The translations under genes were made by a program, and so were the position numbers. The notes beneath the pieces were generated by a model. It was not told the origin of the DNA and made no database searches. It saw only the letters and a list, made by a program, of their open reading frames with translations. From NCBI GenBank assembly GCA_008973525.1, contig WACJ01000421.1, positions 124,001 through 188,000 on the forward strand: 64,000 nucleotides of DNA, written 5' to 3'. Positions 12,685-26,844 of this stretch are shown here, piece by piece. The DNA comes from Stenopsyche tienmushanensis. Its lineage: Eukaryota; Arthropoda; Insecta; Trichoptera; Stenopsychidae. How positions within the stretch are numbered: position 1 is the stretch's first letter; every line of letters begins with the position of its first letter.

Positions 12685-13858
12685 ATATTTACTGCATAAT
12701 ACAATGCATTGTCATTTTGAGCACTGCTGTCAGATAAAATACGTTACAAAAGTTTATAACAATGAGAGTTTGAAATTTCATTAAGATAAATAATTTAGTT
12801 GAATTTAATATAGTAGATAATGTGGTATATGAGCACGTAGACGACAGCACGTGCTGCCAATCTCTCGGGTGCAACCAATTTATACACTTCGTCTGCTTGT
12901 CTCAAAGCCTCGGTTTTTGGCCAACTATTTTAAAGATACCAATAAATTATCTGCAGCATACATTCAAAATATATTAAATGAATGATCGGCACAATGAAAG
13001 TTGTGGGCGCTCATCTACGCCGTATAAACCCCGAGTTTTTGAAATTGTATCGATCCGAATATAATGTCGGAATAATTAATGCCGCAAGTTTGCCACTCGA
13101 GCTCGAGAAAACTTATTCTAATCAAGTGCAAGATACCCCTCGAGCCTGTCGCTAACCCTGTGAAAACCGCAAACATAGCCTGCTTAGAACCCCCAACCCC
13201 ATACCAGCTTGCGCGAAAGCCTCCACGAACTCTTTCACTCAGTTCCGGCGGAACGGCGAAATTGAAACAGTGCAGGGTACGCGTTTAGTAAGCCCCACAT
13301 AAGGACACCACCTCAACTATACACGCTCTAGTTTTGTAAATAAAGGTGCTCCAACATCCTGCTACATTAACGAGAGTGGATCATTATACCTTCAGGGTGT
13401 TACGGGATATTCTTCCGTTCGTCGTGTAGCCGTGCTTAACGCTCACTTCGCGGAGGCTTTGGAAATGCCCATAAGAACAAACTGCTTGATTATAATTAAG
13501 TGCAGACCAATATAAAACAACGGCCATGACAATTTTCTTAATCGAATTAAGGATATAAACATAAAAATATATATTTTCAAAGCCAAAAATCATACTTGGC
13601 GTTATGGCATAATTTTGAGACCCTCTCATTGCTTTAATTCCGAACTGTAAAAGGCATTTAATATTAATATATAATTTTGCAATTCAAACTTAATAGCTTT
13701 GTCTTAGATAAAAACCATGGTAAAGCCACAGGAAGATACACTACACTGAATAGACAATGGTATCTTTGGCTACCATTCTTGCCCAATCGATGATTGGGAA
13801 TAATGGAGTTGTTAACACTTCTAATTCTTCAATATTATTGTATTTCAGCAATATGACC
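12685..13858. other. Non-coding stretch, no gene recognised
   Basis: No gene is recognised. A modestly GC-richer part at about 13080-13290 gives a 69-codon frame without motifs. The rest is AT-rich. Confidence 0.55.
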
Positions 13859-14008
13859 AAGTATTGGTGTAATGGTTTAGATCCTGATTCTTACCATTAA
13901 GGTTCGATTTCTAGATTGTGGGAAAAAAATCAATATTTCTGATTGATCGTCTCGATCCATCCATTGCCATGATTTCCTGGATCTGAAAAAATAAATACTG
14001 AAGTAAAA
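13859..14008 (+). repeat. tRNA-derived SINE, better-preserved copy
   Basis: The head has an A-box-like word TTGGTGTAATGG (13864-13875) and a B-box-like GGTTCGATTTC (13901-13911), the spacing and order of an internal polymerase III promoter in a tRNA-derived sequence. An A-rich linker and a tail shared with 7899-8054 follow (GATCGTCTCGAT, then ATCTGAA and AAATACTGAAG, then an A-rich end). SINEs are non-autonomous retrotransposons copied by LINE reverse transcriptase. The B box deviates at its end, so transcription today is doubtful. I could not read a target-site duplication. Confidence 0.65.
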
Positions 14009-17000
14009 AAAAGTGAGTATAATTTAAATTTGATGATAATTTTACAACCAATAATACATAGTCTAACACAATTACAAAATGTTTGTTAGAAAGAAAATTC
14101 CAAAAACAATTTAGAGCAGCGATTGATTATAAAAAAGTAAAGATCTGCTTTGGTCATGATTTGAGTCGCCAATGTTATACTACCAGGGCGTAATTAATGC
14201 ACAAATATAATGTTTCAATATTAAAATCAAAATTATTATTGCTTTTATATACAAATACATAGTTAAATTTGCTATAAAGCCATTTTCTCTTATAAACGTA
14301 ATCATTTCGCTATCTATGTACAAAGCCTAACGATAATATTAAAATATTACATTGTGTAATAAAATATAAGGGTTGAATATTAGGTATTTCATTGCGATAA
14401 GAATGATATTAATATTATTTGAATTTTATTGCAACACATTACAATCCTTCAAATCATAATACATTTTTGCATGAAACGTACGAATGTGAATTTAAATGCA
14501 ACCTTTCGTGAGTTTCAATTTATCTGTTTCTCAGAAGTGCTGCTGCATATAAATTTTGCTGAAGTACTGTATCCGAGAATATGTCCTTTGACATTGTTAC
14601 ATGCAGTTTCGGTGTTCTCGCAAGGACTTAATATGGTTTCGTAAATTCAATTTTATATGGTGAAATGCTCCTGCGGAATGTTTTTTTAATTATTCCGCTC
14701 ATATGTGTGATTATTTAAAAAGGTTTTCGTGGAAGTTTTGGCAATATAAAGGGTTATTTGAGTGATCGGAGGGCGTTTAAGGGATAAATGTTGTGCAGGT
14801 AGGCGGGTTCTAATAAGGGAATGTTTATGCGTGCCTGTAGAGACTCATTGTTGAGGAACTCACAAAAGCTCCCCGGCTGCTTGAGGACGATAGCTTTCAC
14901 TTTGATAAGAAACAAAGCCTATTTTAACAATAAACTTTCTACGACCGTGAAGCACATTTTCCATTCAGTATAATATTACCGAGCCTATTATTTTTCTCAA
15001 GCGCTAACGACCCACTGAGTCTAGATTCTTGTGCTTATTAATTTGCTTATGGTCCGATGAGATTTATAGTGAAGATAAGTGTCGGTGTGAGTTTGTCTGC
15101 ACATCCCACAGGAGCAACCTCATCCCAGGTCTATTTCGTATAGTTCGGAGTGATGTGGAATTATGGCTCCTCGCGGTTGAGTATCTCTCTCTCTCTGCTT
15201 ACGAGAACTTTTGATTGTTATCGCGAAGCACAACGAGACGTGCAGAACTTGCCAGGGCTTCGTTCAGGTCTTTACCTTGCAAACGAAGTAATCCATGAAC
15301 TACAAATATCAGAGAGCTGTGTACGAAATTAATTCAAACTATGTACAATTTCATTATTCACAAAATCCAACTTAATCCCAACAAAGAAACTAGATTACCT
15401 TGCGCTTTTATTTGCCAGAGACAATCTATTTCAGTATTAATTCTTCGAGTCTTAAAAGAGCATTTTAAAATTTTATAACACCAATCAAACGTTACAGGTT
15501 GCTGAGGTACAAATAATTCATTGTATTTTACATCTGCACTACTCAATCATATTATATTAAGTTCAAATCTAACTACAAGTAATTCCATCTAAGGAAAAAT
15601 AAAGATCTTATATATAATAAAACAATGCAAGGATTTCTTAGAAATCATCGAATGCTGAGTGTGAACTACTCACAAGTAGAAATCAGCTTATGCATATTTA
15701 TTTATTTGAGGGGAGGGCCAACCCTCTGTAACACAATTTCTGCACATTCAAATCCAAATTTCTTGGATCAAAGTATCTCGAATTTTAGCTACTAATTTAT
15801 ATATTATGTATTTATCAATTCCAAGCTATAAAAATTATATATGGAATGGAATATGAAATCATGCATTCAGATGATATTCAGGAATTTAAGTATATTGTTT
15901 GAGTAAGTTCAACAGTATATATTTGAATTGAAGGTTCTATTTTCGATATGAAATTCGAATTCGAGAGATGAACATTTAAAAAAGTTCACAGGCTGATAGA
16001 ATACAGATCGTGTACTAGGACGTCAGATGGTTTAATTCCTGCAGAATTTGAATTTTAATCAGACAGACAACAATGATGCTCGAATGCAACATTACTTTGA
16101 TGCGCATATATATTCTCTATTGTTCAGTCTGGCGTATGTTCTCCAAAGTTTCCTAATGCAATATGTGCATGACGCAAAACGATGCTTGTATAATAAAGCT
16201 TCCTTATTGATACCGCATTGCACTGAGGCAAAGAGGCTTTCAAATTAATTTTAGTCGGAAGTTCTTAAGTAATCAATATGAGCTGTTACATCATGGAGTC
16301 GAAGAGTTTAATATTACAAAATTGTGATTAATAATAATGATTTCTACTTAGTATTGCATGGAGATGAATGGGTAGTTTTATCAAAAAAAGTCAATTATTT
16401 GACATTTATTTTTCAGACTTAATTTGATCACAGTTAGTATTAAAAATTAATGTATATGATGTGTTAAATATTTAGACAATAGTTTTATGCTTTGGTGATC
16501 GATTTTTTGAAATGAATTTGTTAATGAAAGTCGCACATCTGTTTTTTTTAATAAGCGATCATAGTTCATCAGAGGATTAGAATAATTAAAAGGCTCTGGA
16601 GAATTATGGCCCGTTCGGAAGCAGCTACACAATTGACTCCATTGTTTTTGGGATCTCCCCTAAAAACCCTTTATCTTATGGTCAACTGCGATTCATTCTT
16701 TCAGCACAACAGAATCCATTGTTAACGGCTCACAAACAACCGGAATCACCATTGTTTCGAATCTCGCAAACTGAAAGCATTTTAATATGCACAAAAAATT
16801 AATGCACATTTTAAAACAAAGAAAAGGACGCGGGGGGTGCTCCGGTAGTTTGTAGCCCTGCAGGCGCGGTGTATTATGACGTCAATTTAAATTTTACGAT
16901 TTATTTGACTTGCATCTCCGAGAAGAATGGCGCCGAATCAAATTTGGGGGGTTGAATTTTTTCGAAAAAAAAAATTCGCTAATTGATAATTATATTATGT

Positions 17001-18074
17001 ATCTGGCTGAGGCTGCTTTCGAATGTAGGCATAGCAGCTTTCAACGGCTGTAATAATTTATGTCTTATGACACTCGAAAACGCTTTTAATTTACAGGGTA
17101 GTTTGCTTGTTGCTTTTATGGCTTCGTGGGCTAATAGCTATTAGTGATTATGGGTTTAAACCTTGCATAATAGAATATTAAACTCTATCATTCATGCCAC
17201 AATTTAATTTAAGATTCATGATAAAATCGTGGGACGAGAAGACATGACGCTATTTACGATTTTGATCAATTAGGTTTTGTATCAGGAAAAGCCAAAAATA
17301 GTGTCGTATTTTGCAACCCAAAATAATTTTGTTGATGCACAAAATCTCACCTCTTTATTTTTACTATTATATTAAGAAAACTATTATACTACTATTTACT
17401 ATTATACGATTACCATTATATTATTCGGACAAAGGGTAATCTATTCCATATTCGGATATTTGGGGACCTATTCGAATAGGTAGTGTTTGATCCAGTTAAT
17501 AAAACATTGGCGAATATGAATATGGATATTGTTTTTGAAAGTGAATTAATGATTTAAAAAAAAAATACTTGATGTTCTGACTCCAATGGAAATTGCTATT
17601 AATGAACTAAGTAATAATAATGCAAAAATAACCATATCGGACCGGAAATCTTGGAAGTCTTGCATTTCATCATACACTCGTGCATCGATGGCAAAGTAGT
17701 GACATAAAAGAACCCCTACACGTCTAAACATTCTTAATATATGTTTTTTTAATAGATTTATACTCATAAACAGTCAAAAAATAATCATTTAACCGCAATA
17801 AAATCTAGGTACAATTAACTGAAATAGTTGGATAACCTATTAAGCTCTTTCAATAAAGATAAGATGACTTTTGTTCGTGTTGTCTTGAGAGCAGGCGTTT
17901 GTTTCGATAATTATGATACTAGTATCATTCTTATCTCTGACCAATTTGACCAGGAATAAATTGATAGACTTGCACAGTAACCCTGTTCTTTTATTTTCAT
18001 AGGCAAAAATAGCTGAACAACAGAAAGCACATACCATGCAAGCTGCACATTAAGAAATATTCTGAATAAATTAA
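14009..18074. other. AT-rich non-coding stretch
   Basis: No gene is recognised. The stretch includes a short CT microsatellite at about 15183-15197 and a CRE-type TGACGTCA near 16876-16883. All frames are short and without motifs. Confidence 0.6.
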
Positions 18075-18176
18075 CCAATATTGTGTGCTATCAACAGTGT
18101 TAAGGTTCATTTATTGAGCCTGGTTTATTATTAAGCTTGTTATACGCTGCGGCGGAGCTGACAGAAAAGTGGATTT
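18075..18176 (+). repeat. Dispersed repeat, copy 2 (unknown family)
   Basis: This is collinear with 10484-10571 over about 100 bases, sharing AATATTGTGTGCTATC near the start and AAGTGGATTT near the end, with small insertions in the middle. It marks an uncharacterised repeat family of this genome. The true ends may lie outside the segment I can align by eye. Confidence 0.7.
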
Positions 18177-21100
18177 AAATTAGATCATAGCGTGTATGTT
18201 CTCCGGTTTGAAAGGGTTAATAACGGCCGAGGAAATTTATAAATGTATATTTAATAAGTTCAAATTATTTGGAATTTCGTTAAGGGAAGAATTATTACAT
18301 CGTCCCGACGGATTTTTACTTTGTCAGATCCACGGAGTGCAGTTTGAGAGAAAAACGATTAAAAAATGCAGCTGAAGTAGAAATACATTTGTTAAATATT
18401 TTTTTGCTTCTAAGTCGGAAATATTTTACAAAAAAAGGGATCGAATGTTTGCCAAAGTAATGGGAATAATAAATGGTTGGTTGGAGGATGGCTTTGTAAG
18501 TACCATTGTTATTCCAAATTTGATCAATTGGTGGTGCTAAAATAAGGTTCAGTTACCGGTAACGACTTTCAGCAAGAAATACTGTTCATCAAAATATTGA
18601 TAAATTATAATAATTCAGAGATAAAAAGGTTAAATGGGGTAATTGGGAGGGATTAAAGCTTGGGAGAAAATATTGCAGGAAAGTATAATAAATCATATTC
18701 CGAACATTACACACGAATGACAATACTTTCACATTACAATGCTCGATCGAAATTGAGAAACAAACTTGAAAATACATGGAAGATTTCATATGCTCGAATC
18801 GTTTTCTGCGTTGATATGAACGTAGTTATAGCTAAAATTACGGCAAAGCCTTTTTAAATATGCTTACAAATAGCTCCAATACCCTGTGGCAATTATCAGT
18901 GAGGGATGAAACCGACTTTGAGGATATAAAAGGAGAAGTTATCATGTATGGCTGAGTCGGAGATTTTCCATGTATCGAAACTTTCTAATATCCTGAACGC
19001 TCGCGGCTTTCTAAGGCAAATTCATCAGAATTGGTTTCTTTTGTGGCTTCGCATAGATTGGATAGACGGCTTTGTTCGGTCTGCTCACCTCGAATTCGCA
19101 AATTCTATCTCATGGCCAAAATTGAATTTTCCCAAGGCATTGACTGATTAAAAACAAATACAAAAGCTCGATATCGTGTGCTTTTCATCCCTCAATTTCA
19201 ATAGTCCCCGCTATCGAGTACACATCTTGACACGCGGTGAGATGTGATTGCTGAAAACTATGAGAGCCCATTTCAAAAACCTACCTATCGTATTATTAAG
19301 CACGCGTTTAAATTACAAGATTGACGATTTTTTGACTCGAGTCTTCCATCAAAATTAGTGATAAATTCATCACTTCAAAATGATCCTTAGATATTAAATT
19401 TTTTCTTCCAAAGTTTTATAATATACATACTTAGATTTTTTATAAGAATGGTATTCATATGAAAACCACTTAATTATTTGAGGAAAAAATGTACTTTGTA
19501 GAACTTCTTTGAATTGATTTTGCTTCATTGTTCTTTCCATAATGCGTATTTTTTTAAAACCCTATACTTGGAAGCTTTGGAGACTTCGTATTATTTGCTA
19601 AAAATATATCGACTATTTTCGTTTTTTACATTGAACATTAAATCATCATCAAAGCATAATACGAACATGAAAACGATTCAATTGATTGAAAAGCAATTAT
19701 TGCTATTAAGAATCTCAAATTTGACTAATATTGATTTAAAATAACATGTTAATTGTTGTCTGGTTTCAAACACCCTCTTTTTAGATGTCATATCAGTTAC
19801 TTTAGTACCAAAGCTTTTTAGCTGATGACAATAGTTTTTAAATCATCATAGTTCTTATATTGTTTGGTATATTTTTGTCTAGTAGTTTTATATCTTATTC
19901 AAATTATAAATATTATTAAGTTAACCCTCAAACTTAACATTTAAGATGAAATATACATTCATGGTTTTAATTATATTTATTGCTATTAATTGGATACTAT
20001 AATGAACTATGATAAAAACTTTAGGACTTCTAAAGGACTTTAGGACTTCTACTTCTACTTTAGGACCTAATATAATTTTTCGGAATGTTCTTGATCTCTG
20101 ATGAACAAATTTTTTAATCCATTGATAAACGTAATTATAATTTAATTGTGTGTATCCATATGGATACATTGGTTTTTATACAGTTTTTAATTATGCAAAT
20201 AGATCCTTAGCATATGTACAAATTATAAATGATCGATATTGTGCGTATATATGAATACATATTAATAATAAGCTTAGATGAACGCAAGTCTCCTTTGCCT
20301 TTAGCAGTTACGCCTTAAATCCATCCCTAATCCTTCTTGTTAATATCCCAACCTAAGCGATAATCCTATGGATATTAAGCAAACTGGTTATATAGCACAT
20401 AAATTGTTTATAAGATAAAGCCTTCTTAGCGTGTTTAATTATGAAATGTTCGATCCACGTCCAATTTTACCTTGGCGCCTTTTAATATTCGGAATTGGCA
20501 TGCAAAACGAGGGTCATACGCTAAAGAAAGACATGCTAAAAATCTTCCTGGAACAAACACACACATACGTGGGTTAGCTGGAAATAGAAATGGAACGGAG
20601 GGTGAATGTCATAAATAAACAGAATGTCTCGCTGAAGACTTTGCTGTGTATAATAAAATATTCATAGTTTACTCAAAACACGAGACGTTAAAGTCAAACT
20701 CCTCATGAGCGATTTGTTTTATTTTTGCCCGATGCAGTGTTCTCCTTTAGAAATTATGTTTCAAATTACATCTGATATTGATAAATTTGCATTATGCAAA
20801 TTAAAGCCGCGTGCAAGTCAAACTGTCTTAAATACTCACCCCTAATAAAAACTTCGAGCTTTCATAGTGTAATAAACAACACGTGTTGTGTATTATCCAC
20901 CACAAGTATGCGTTAATTGTTTAATAAGACGTTAAATAGAATTTATGCTTAAAAAATATGAGGCTTTCACATTGTATAGTTTCGCATAAATCGATGCGAT
21001 AGGGGATGATCAGAAGTCTTCTGATATTAATGATAGTCAATGTCGGTTAACAATACTTCCTCGATCGAATGGTTGTCAAACGTTCCTGGAGATGCTGGAT

Positions 21101-23940
21101 TATTCGATTTAAAAAAGATAATGTCGAAGCATAGTATAGGTAATTATATCGTAACTAATTCCCTCGGGGGTGCTCAAGCAAGCAGGTATTGGAGCGTGCT
21201 GATACGCTTTTGATATCAAGTGTAGTGAAAGATGGGAAGGTGTCGGGGGCACATTTCTCTTGAGGCGAACCCTCCTTTGAAGCCTAAATATTTATTGAAC
21301 ACGCATTATCTTGGACCGCCACCCTCATGGCGAGGGATGACAGGGAAGAAAGGGCCATCGGGGGAAAAGTTGAGTGTGGGATGTAAAGCTGGATTTCCAC
21401 AGTGCGGGCAAAAATGGCACGGAGAAAGATATTTCTGTATTAAAAAGACATTGGAAATATCGTAGCTTTCCATTATTAATAATTTGATAAGCGACAATGC
21501 TTCGGTTCATTTTACAAAACACGAGCTTATGATAACATCAGAAGAGCTTTTATAATGCGGAGTCTATTAAAAATCATGAATATTTTAGACAGTTTTGAGA
21601 TTCATTTAATATTTTAGTAATTTGTACATAAGTCTTGTATGTGTCTTTAAATAAATTAATAACTAAATGAAATTTTCTGCGCATATTGATAGCACACACG
21701 CTTCAAACATATCAAATTAATATTTTAGCACGAAGAATATTAATGAAACCTAATCAAAAATTGCCAAGCCAAAACAATCGCTTAGCAGCTTAGGTTCTCA
21801 AACTTTTAATCTTAAACATAATATCAAACGATGTACATATAAATAATAAACAAATTCGATTTATATAAGCTTAAGAATTTCATATTTTGGATGAATATCT
21901 ATTTTTTGCAAGGCAGTCTCTGGAATTGATATCATTTGCAAAAAGATAATCATTTATAAAGCGATAGACATTATTGCAAAATCATGACTCTCATTTTAGT
22001 CACATTTTATAGTAATTATTGCGATAAATGGTCTCTGGTGAATAAGTTTACAGAAAATAAGATTGTAGCTTAATCATATTATCAATAACAATTACAGAGT
22101 TTTATTTTAATCTTATAAAATCGGTTATTTTATATGAAAATATTCAAAAAACTCAGATAATTTAAGAATATTCAATATATTAAGAGTTCTGATTTTGATT
22201 ATTTACCTCCTAAACCAAGAGAATAACTCATTAATTGACCCAAAAACATCGAATCCATCAATCAAATTGGTCCTTCATATTATTAGGGCCTAATTTCTGA
22301 GGTAACGATGTCTCAATAAAAGATGAAAAATATTTAGAAGCACTTATAGATGAGCCGAGCTCTTGAAATATCAAAGATAAAGTTGAGTTTTTGTTCGGAG
22401 GCTGCGGAGTTAATTTTTTTCGAGCGCCATTTTTTAGGGTAGTTTTTTCGCTAAATACCCCGCTTAAGGTTTTTCACGTTCACCCTTACCCTTCGCCCAC
22501 CTTCCACCCTTGAACACATGATGGAAAATGGAATGATGGATTGGTTCGGGACTTCTTTGTAACGATTCACATAATGCTCGGTGCGTACGGGAGAGTTTTT
22601 CAAGAAATTGAAGGAAGGCGGACAACCTATCTAAGAGAAAACGGCACTTAAGGGGCGAAAGGCTTAGCTTTTATTTCATTTTTGGATATATTCGCGCTCG
22701 ATTACTATTCCCGGCCTTGTGTGAGTGAAATTTGACTTTGTATTTTAATTTCAGCTCTTGCGAATTAATGTTAACCCTAACGACGGTATGATACTCCTGG
22801 GTAGCTACTGGAGAGCATCATAACAATTTATCTCCACAAATATCTTTATATGCTTCTTTTATGTTTACGTTTTCCCAAGACGATAATATCACCCGGGGGA
22901 TCCTTAAAATATTTTTCGGTCCTTCGATAATTATTTCGCTTTAAAAAATATATACATTCAATGTCCGGAAATGCAGCTCTAAATAATGCGGAGCATATTT
23001 TACGTGCTTTCATCCCTTTTCCGATGCAATAAATTTCATATTCGGGAGCGATTTTTACTAAATTGAATACGAGTTTTATCTCTCATCTCCGGTTGCACGT
23101 TGGGCAAATGACCAGAATAGCTCTTCCTGGAAAATAGGGATGAAGCGATGGGGGAACGTTGGACAGACACGCCGAAATCTTCCGAACTCATCCCATCCAC
23201 TTTTTTGGTGATTTAAATTGATGGGTTTTCGAAGCTCACGCAATATTCGCGTATGAACGCATTTTACCCGACGTTATATGTATACCCCTTTTTGCCAATA
23301 GCGCTATATGGGAGATAAAGCTTAAAAAATGCGACAAAATAAATAAAGTATAAATAGATAAAAATACGCAAATTTACTCAAATATCCCTTTTAGAAACAC
23401 ATCCTTGGGAACGCCATATGCAATATTATGCTGGGTATGTGCAAAATATAATTTTGCGGTATAAACGTCAGTTACATGTTCAGATTTAATTAATATTTCT
23501 CCATAAATGATTGACATTCTATAAATTGAGTATATTACAATATTCTAATAACCCTTTCAAAGAAAAGCTAATGAAAGCATTGTTAGTGTATATTTTTATT
23601 CCATAAAAATGTATACACAATTCAAATTGAAATTTTTCATTTATCAAGCATATGAAAATGTATTTTTATAATATGGTTTAATCTTTTTGGATCGAAAAAG
23701 TGAATACAATTTTATGGTACAGAATATGTGCTTTTATCATTTTGTTAGCACTGATGATATCATTTATGGCTTAGGTTGAATTTATACATGAATGCTGCTT
23801 TTCAGGAATGCTTCATTTTTACAGGATAGAACTAGGATGCGGCTCACAACATATCAATGGTGGTATGTATCGAAAATCCATAGGTGTGCGCAACCGCTTG
23901 TATTGTGATGTGGAGGTATATAGATTTATACAGGTCTTTC
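18177..23940. other. AT-rich non-coding stretch
   Basis: No gene is recognised over nearly 6 kb. A short internal tandem repeat lies at 20016-20070. Slightly GC-richer patches occur near 21230-21430, 22400-22740 and 23060-23290, without recognisable exons. Confidence 0.6.
20016..20070 (+). repeat. Short degenerate tandem repeat
   Basis: The word ACTTTAGGACTTCT or its variants recurs about three times head to tail (ACTTTAGGACTTCTA, then GGACTTTAGGACTTCTA, then CTTCTACTTTAGGACC). It is a small minisatellite-like expansion with no evident function. Confidence 0.7.
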
Positions 23941-24300
23941 GTGGAGCTGGAGTGATATATCGTGTAGATGTGTACTGGCCGGTTGCTAGGGCCGTTGCTA
24001 GGCAGCCACCCTGTTTCTTACCCCTGCTTCCTAACCCTCCTCTAAAGCTCCTCGTGATCCTTTGAGTGCGCCCGGGGGAGGGTCTGCTGACCCACCCCGT
24101 ACTTGTGCCGACTCTGCAGCCTCCTGGGGTCGCCTTGGAAATTAATAGGATAGTGAGGACAGGCTAACAGGATGTGACGTCAACCCTGCCAGGGTACACA
24201 CTCCATGATGGAAGTCCGCGATCCATCGCCTAATACGTTTTGTCAAACTTCGACGAATATTGCCACCCCTGCACTCTGAAGCCGTACAAGTTGACCCGAA
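23941..24300. promoter_or_regulatory. GC-richer patch with GTTGCTAGG pair and CRE word
   Basis: This patch stands out from AT-rich flanks. GTTGCTAGG occurs twice as a direct repeat (23982-23990 and 23994-24002); it resembles the half-site of the RFX X-box, although true X-boxes are inverted rather than direct. A TGACGTCA word (CRE consensus) lies at about 24176-24183. No exon with convincing splice signals is seen. A regulatory role is inferred from these words alone. Confidence 0.25.
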
Positions 24301-26842
24301 AATCTTCAAATTAAAAAATGATTTCCTTTGAAATTTTATTTTAAAGACTAAAGCTCGTAAATACTGATGATTTGATCAAATGAATGAGAATTTGATCATG
24401 ATTACATATTCCCACAAAAAAAATATCTTCATCCGTAACTTCTCTTAAAATAATACCAACTAGATCAAAATTAAAAACTTGAATGAATTTAACCCTCATA
24501 CGTTTGTCGATCAGATTCTTAATGCAAAATTTAAATATAGTGACTTTATAAAATTTTGATTTTAATTTTGCAAATAAAGTAACACAATTCAACAAAATAA
24601 ATCGTGGGATCTTCATGAACATTCAATGGCACGAAAATATTGTAGAATTTATACAAAGAATAACATTTTTGTGTATTTTATGTAATAGAGATTTGTAGAG
24701 GATCTGTTCGTTAATTAAGTTTACACTTTTGCTATTTGTTGATTTTAAGTTGTTCTAGCAAGTTTGAAACTCTTCGCTACTAGACGTATTTAAGTTGGCT
24801 TCATATTGTTGTCTATAAATTGACCTTATTTTTAAATACATTATGAAAACTCTAAAGCTGTAATATATATTTTAAGCAGACCAAGTGTTACTTAATGATA
24901 TTTTCGTTACTTTAGTTCAAGATTTTCCGTCAACATTTAAAAATATTTCAATTTCTCTGAGAAAACATTAATTTTTATAGATTTTAATTGATAGCGCTTA
25001 TCAACAAAGCAGGTACTGTTTCAAATTGTGATGCTGTCAGTAGAATTAAAATTATTACAGGCATATTTAAGTTAAAAAAATAGCATATTATAGCATATTT
25101 GTCGAATTTTTTTAATATTTAAGGCATAAAATACAATTTTTTTTACTGTAGGCAATCTCTATAGAAGACTTCTAGGTAAAAGATTTTTTCATTTGGTGAT
25201 TTTTCATCTTTTTAACATTGGTTAAGTTAAGCTAAGATCATTTTTAGATCCAGAATATTAACTCTGAATCAATACGATCGATGAAATATTTCCGATCTCC
25301 CATATTTGTTGTTATGGTGAAGCTTTTTTATATAATCGGAGTTTACACCCGAATCACATGCGTTAGAAGATTTAGTCACTGTATTAATTCTTAGTTGTCC
25401 CAAACTGCTTTTATATTAATGAAATGCTTATAGTAATAAATTTGTCATTAGAGTCTTTAAAGAATAAGAAATGGTATAATTTATAAATCAGACTTACTCA
25501 ATTGTCATGGGTTAAAATCTATAGGAGGTTTAGTTAGTGACCACACTTTTAAAACATATATTTGCTATGAAAGACCATGACAAAATTATTGGCAATGGTT
25601 CCATAAAGGGTATTGTTAAAAGCCACTTCACACACAGTTTATAAAAAATCGAAAGTCCTTTCAGTTGATAAAATTTTTCAGCATATTTGAGTAGGTCTCT
25701 GTATTTATAGTTGAGTGCTGTTTTTTGAATGTCTATTCCCGTGAAACGTTCAATGGAATACATTAACATTTTTCAGGTGCGAAGACAAAGCGTGTATGGT
25801 GTATGATGGGGAAATATTAAAAAACCAGGGGAATTATTGTATTTGATGTCTGTAAAAAATCCCCAATAACAATTTCGCCGAGAGATACGAGGGGGTTATT
25901 ATTTATTACTCGAACGTGCTCTCGCCCAAATCCTAAGACACACGCATAAATACAAAGTTGGTGATTGGGACATGTATGGCACACATAATCGATACCAAGT
26001 AGAGCCTTTACTCGGGGCATAATTTATTGAAAACTGTGCTCCAGTAAGCGTGGGAGGCTGTTAACAAAAGCCTGTTTGATAGAGCGGGCGAAATAATTAA
26101 ACAACGGGAGAAGTGAGTTATCCAATATGTCTCAGCCGCAATGAAATTCGAATTTATAGAAGATGCTGTGGCAGTGAGAAGACACTAAATCTGTGGCAAA
26201 CAAATGCGGGCTCGCGCTTAATCCGTTTTCGACCGGGCCACCCACATTTATCTTACATCCACCCGATAGAAGGGATGAAAATTTTGCACACGCGAATGGG
26301 GTGAGTCCTGGATATAATTTGTGTGTTGAAACTATTTTCGAATCCGAAAAAATAACGGTGCATCGCCTCTGGAAGCAGTGAACTGTGCGAGCTCATCGAC
26401 GTCTTGGAACAAATCCGAATCTCTCGAGAGACCCAGGGCTCAAAATAATTTGAATTTAGTAAAACTCGCCAATTTTAAAGACAGTTTTGGATGCTTGTAA
26501 TCATCTATAAGACTATAAAAATAAAATTGTATTAAAACATTTGTAAAATCGTGTAATATTAATATAATTTCTAACAAACCGACACTGAGAGATCCGTCTT
26601 GCACATATCCAAATTGATAATGCACTATGTAATCTTTTCCTTGATTTTATACTATTAATGACTATTGAATTGAATTGGTAATATATCATAATATAAATGC
26701 CACGATTAATCATTAATATGGTTCAAATCCGTATATATAAATATATCTCTATCATTATTGATCGATTTACAATTAAATTGTTATAAAATAACTTTATTTG
26801 GATGAAAAAAATGAACGATTAACAATGTATCAATTTGTAATA
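24301..26842. other. AT-rich non-coding stretch
   Basis: No gene is recognised. The longest frames are 60-93 codons and lack motifs. Confidence 0.6.
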
Positions 26843-26844
26843 TA

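Noticed and set aside
15183..15197. CT microsatellite as a functional GAGA-factor site
   Set aside because: It is a short simple repeat with no supporting regulatory context.
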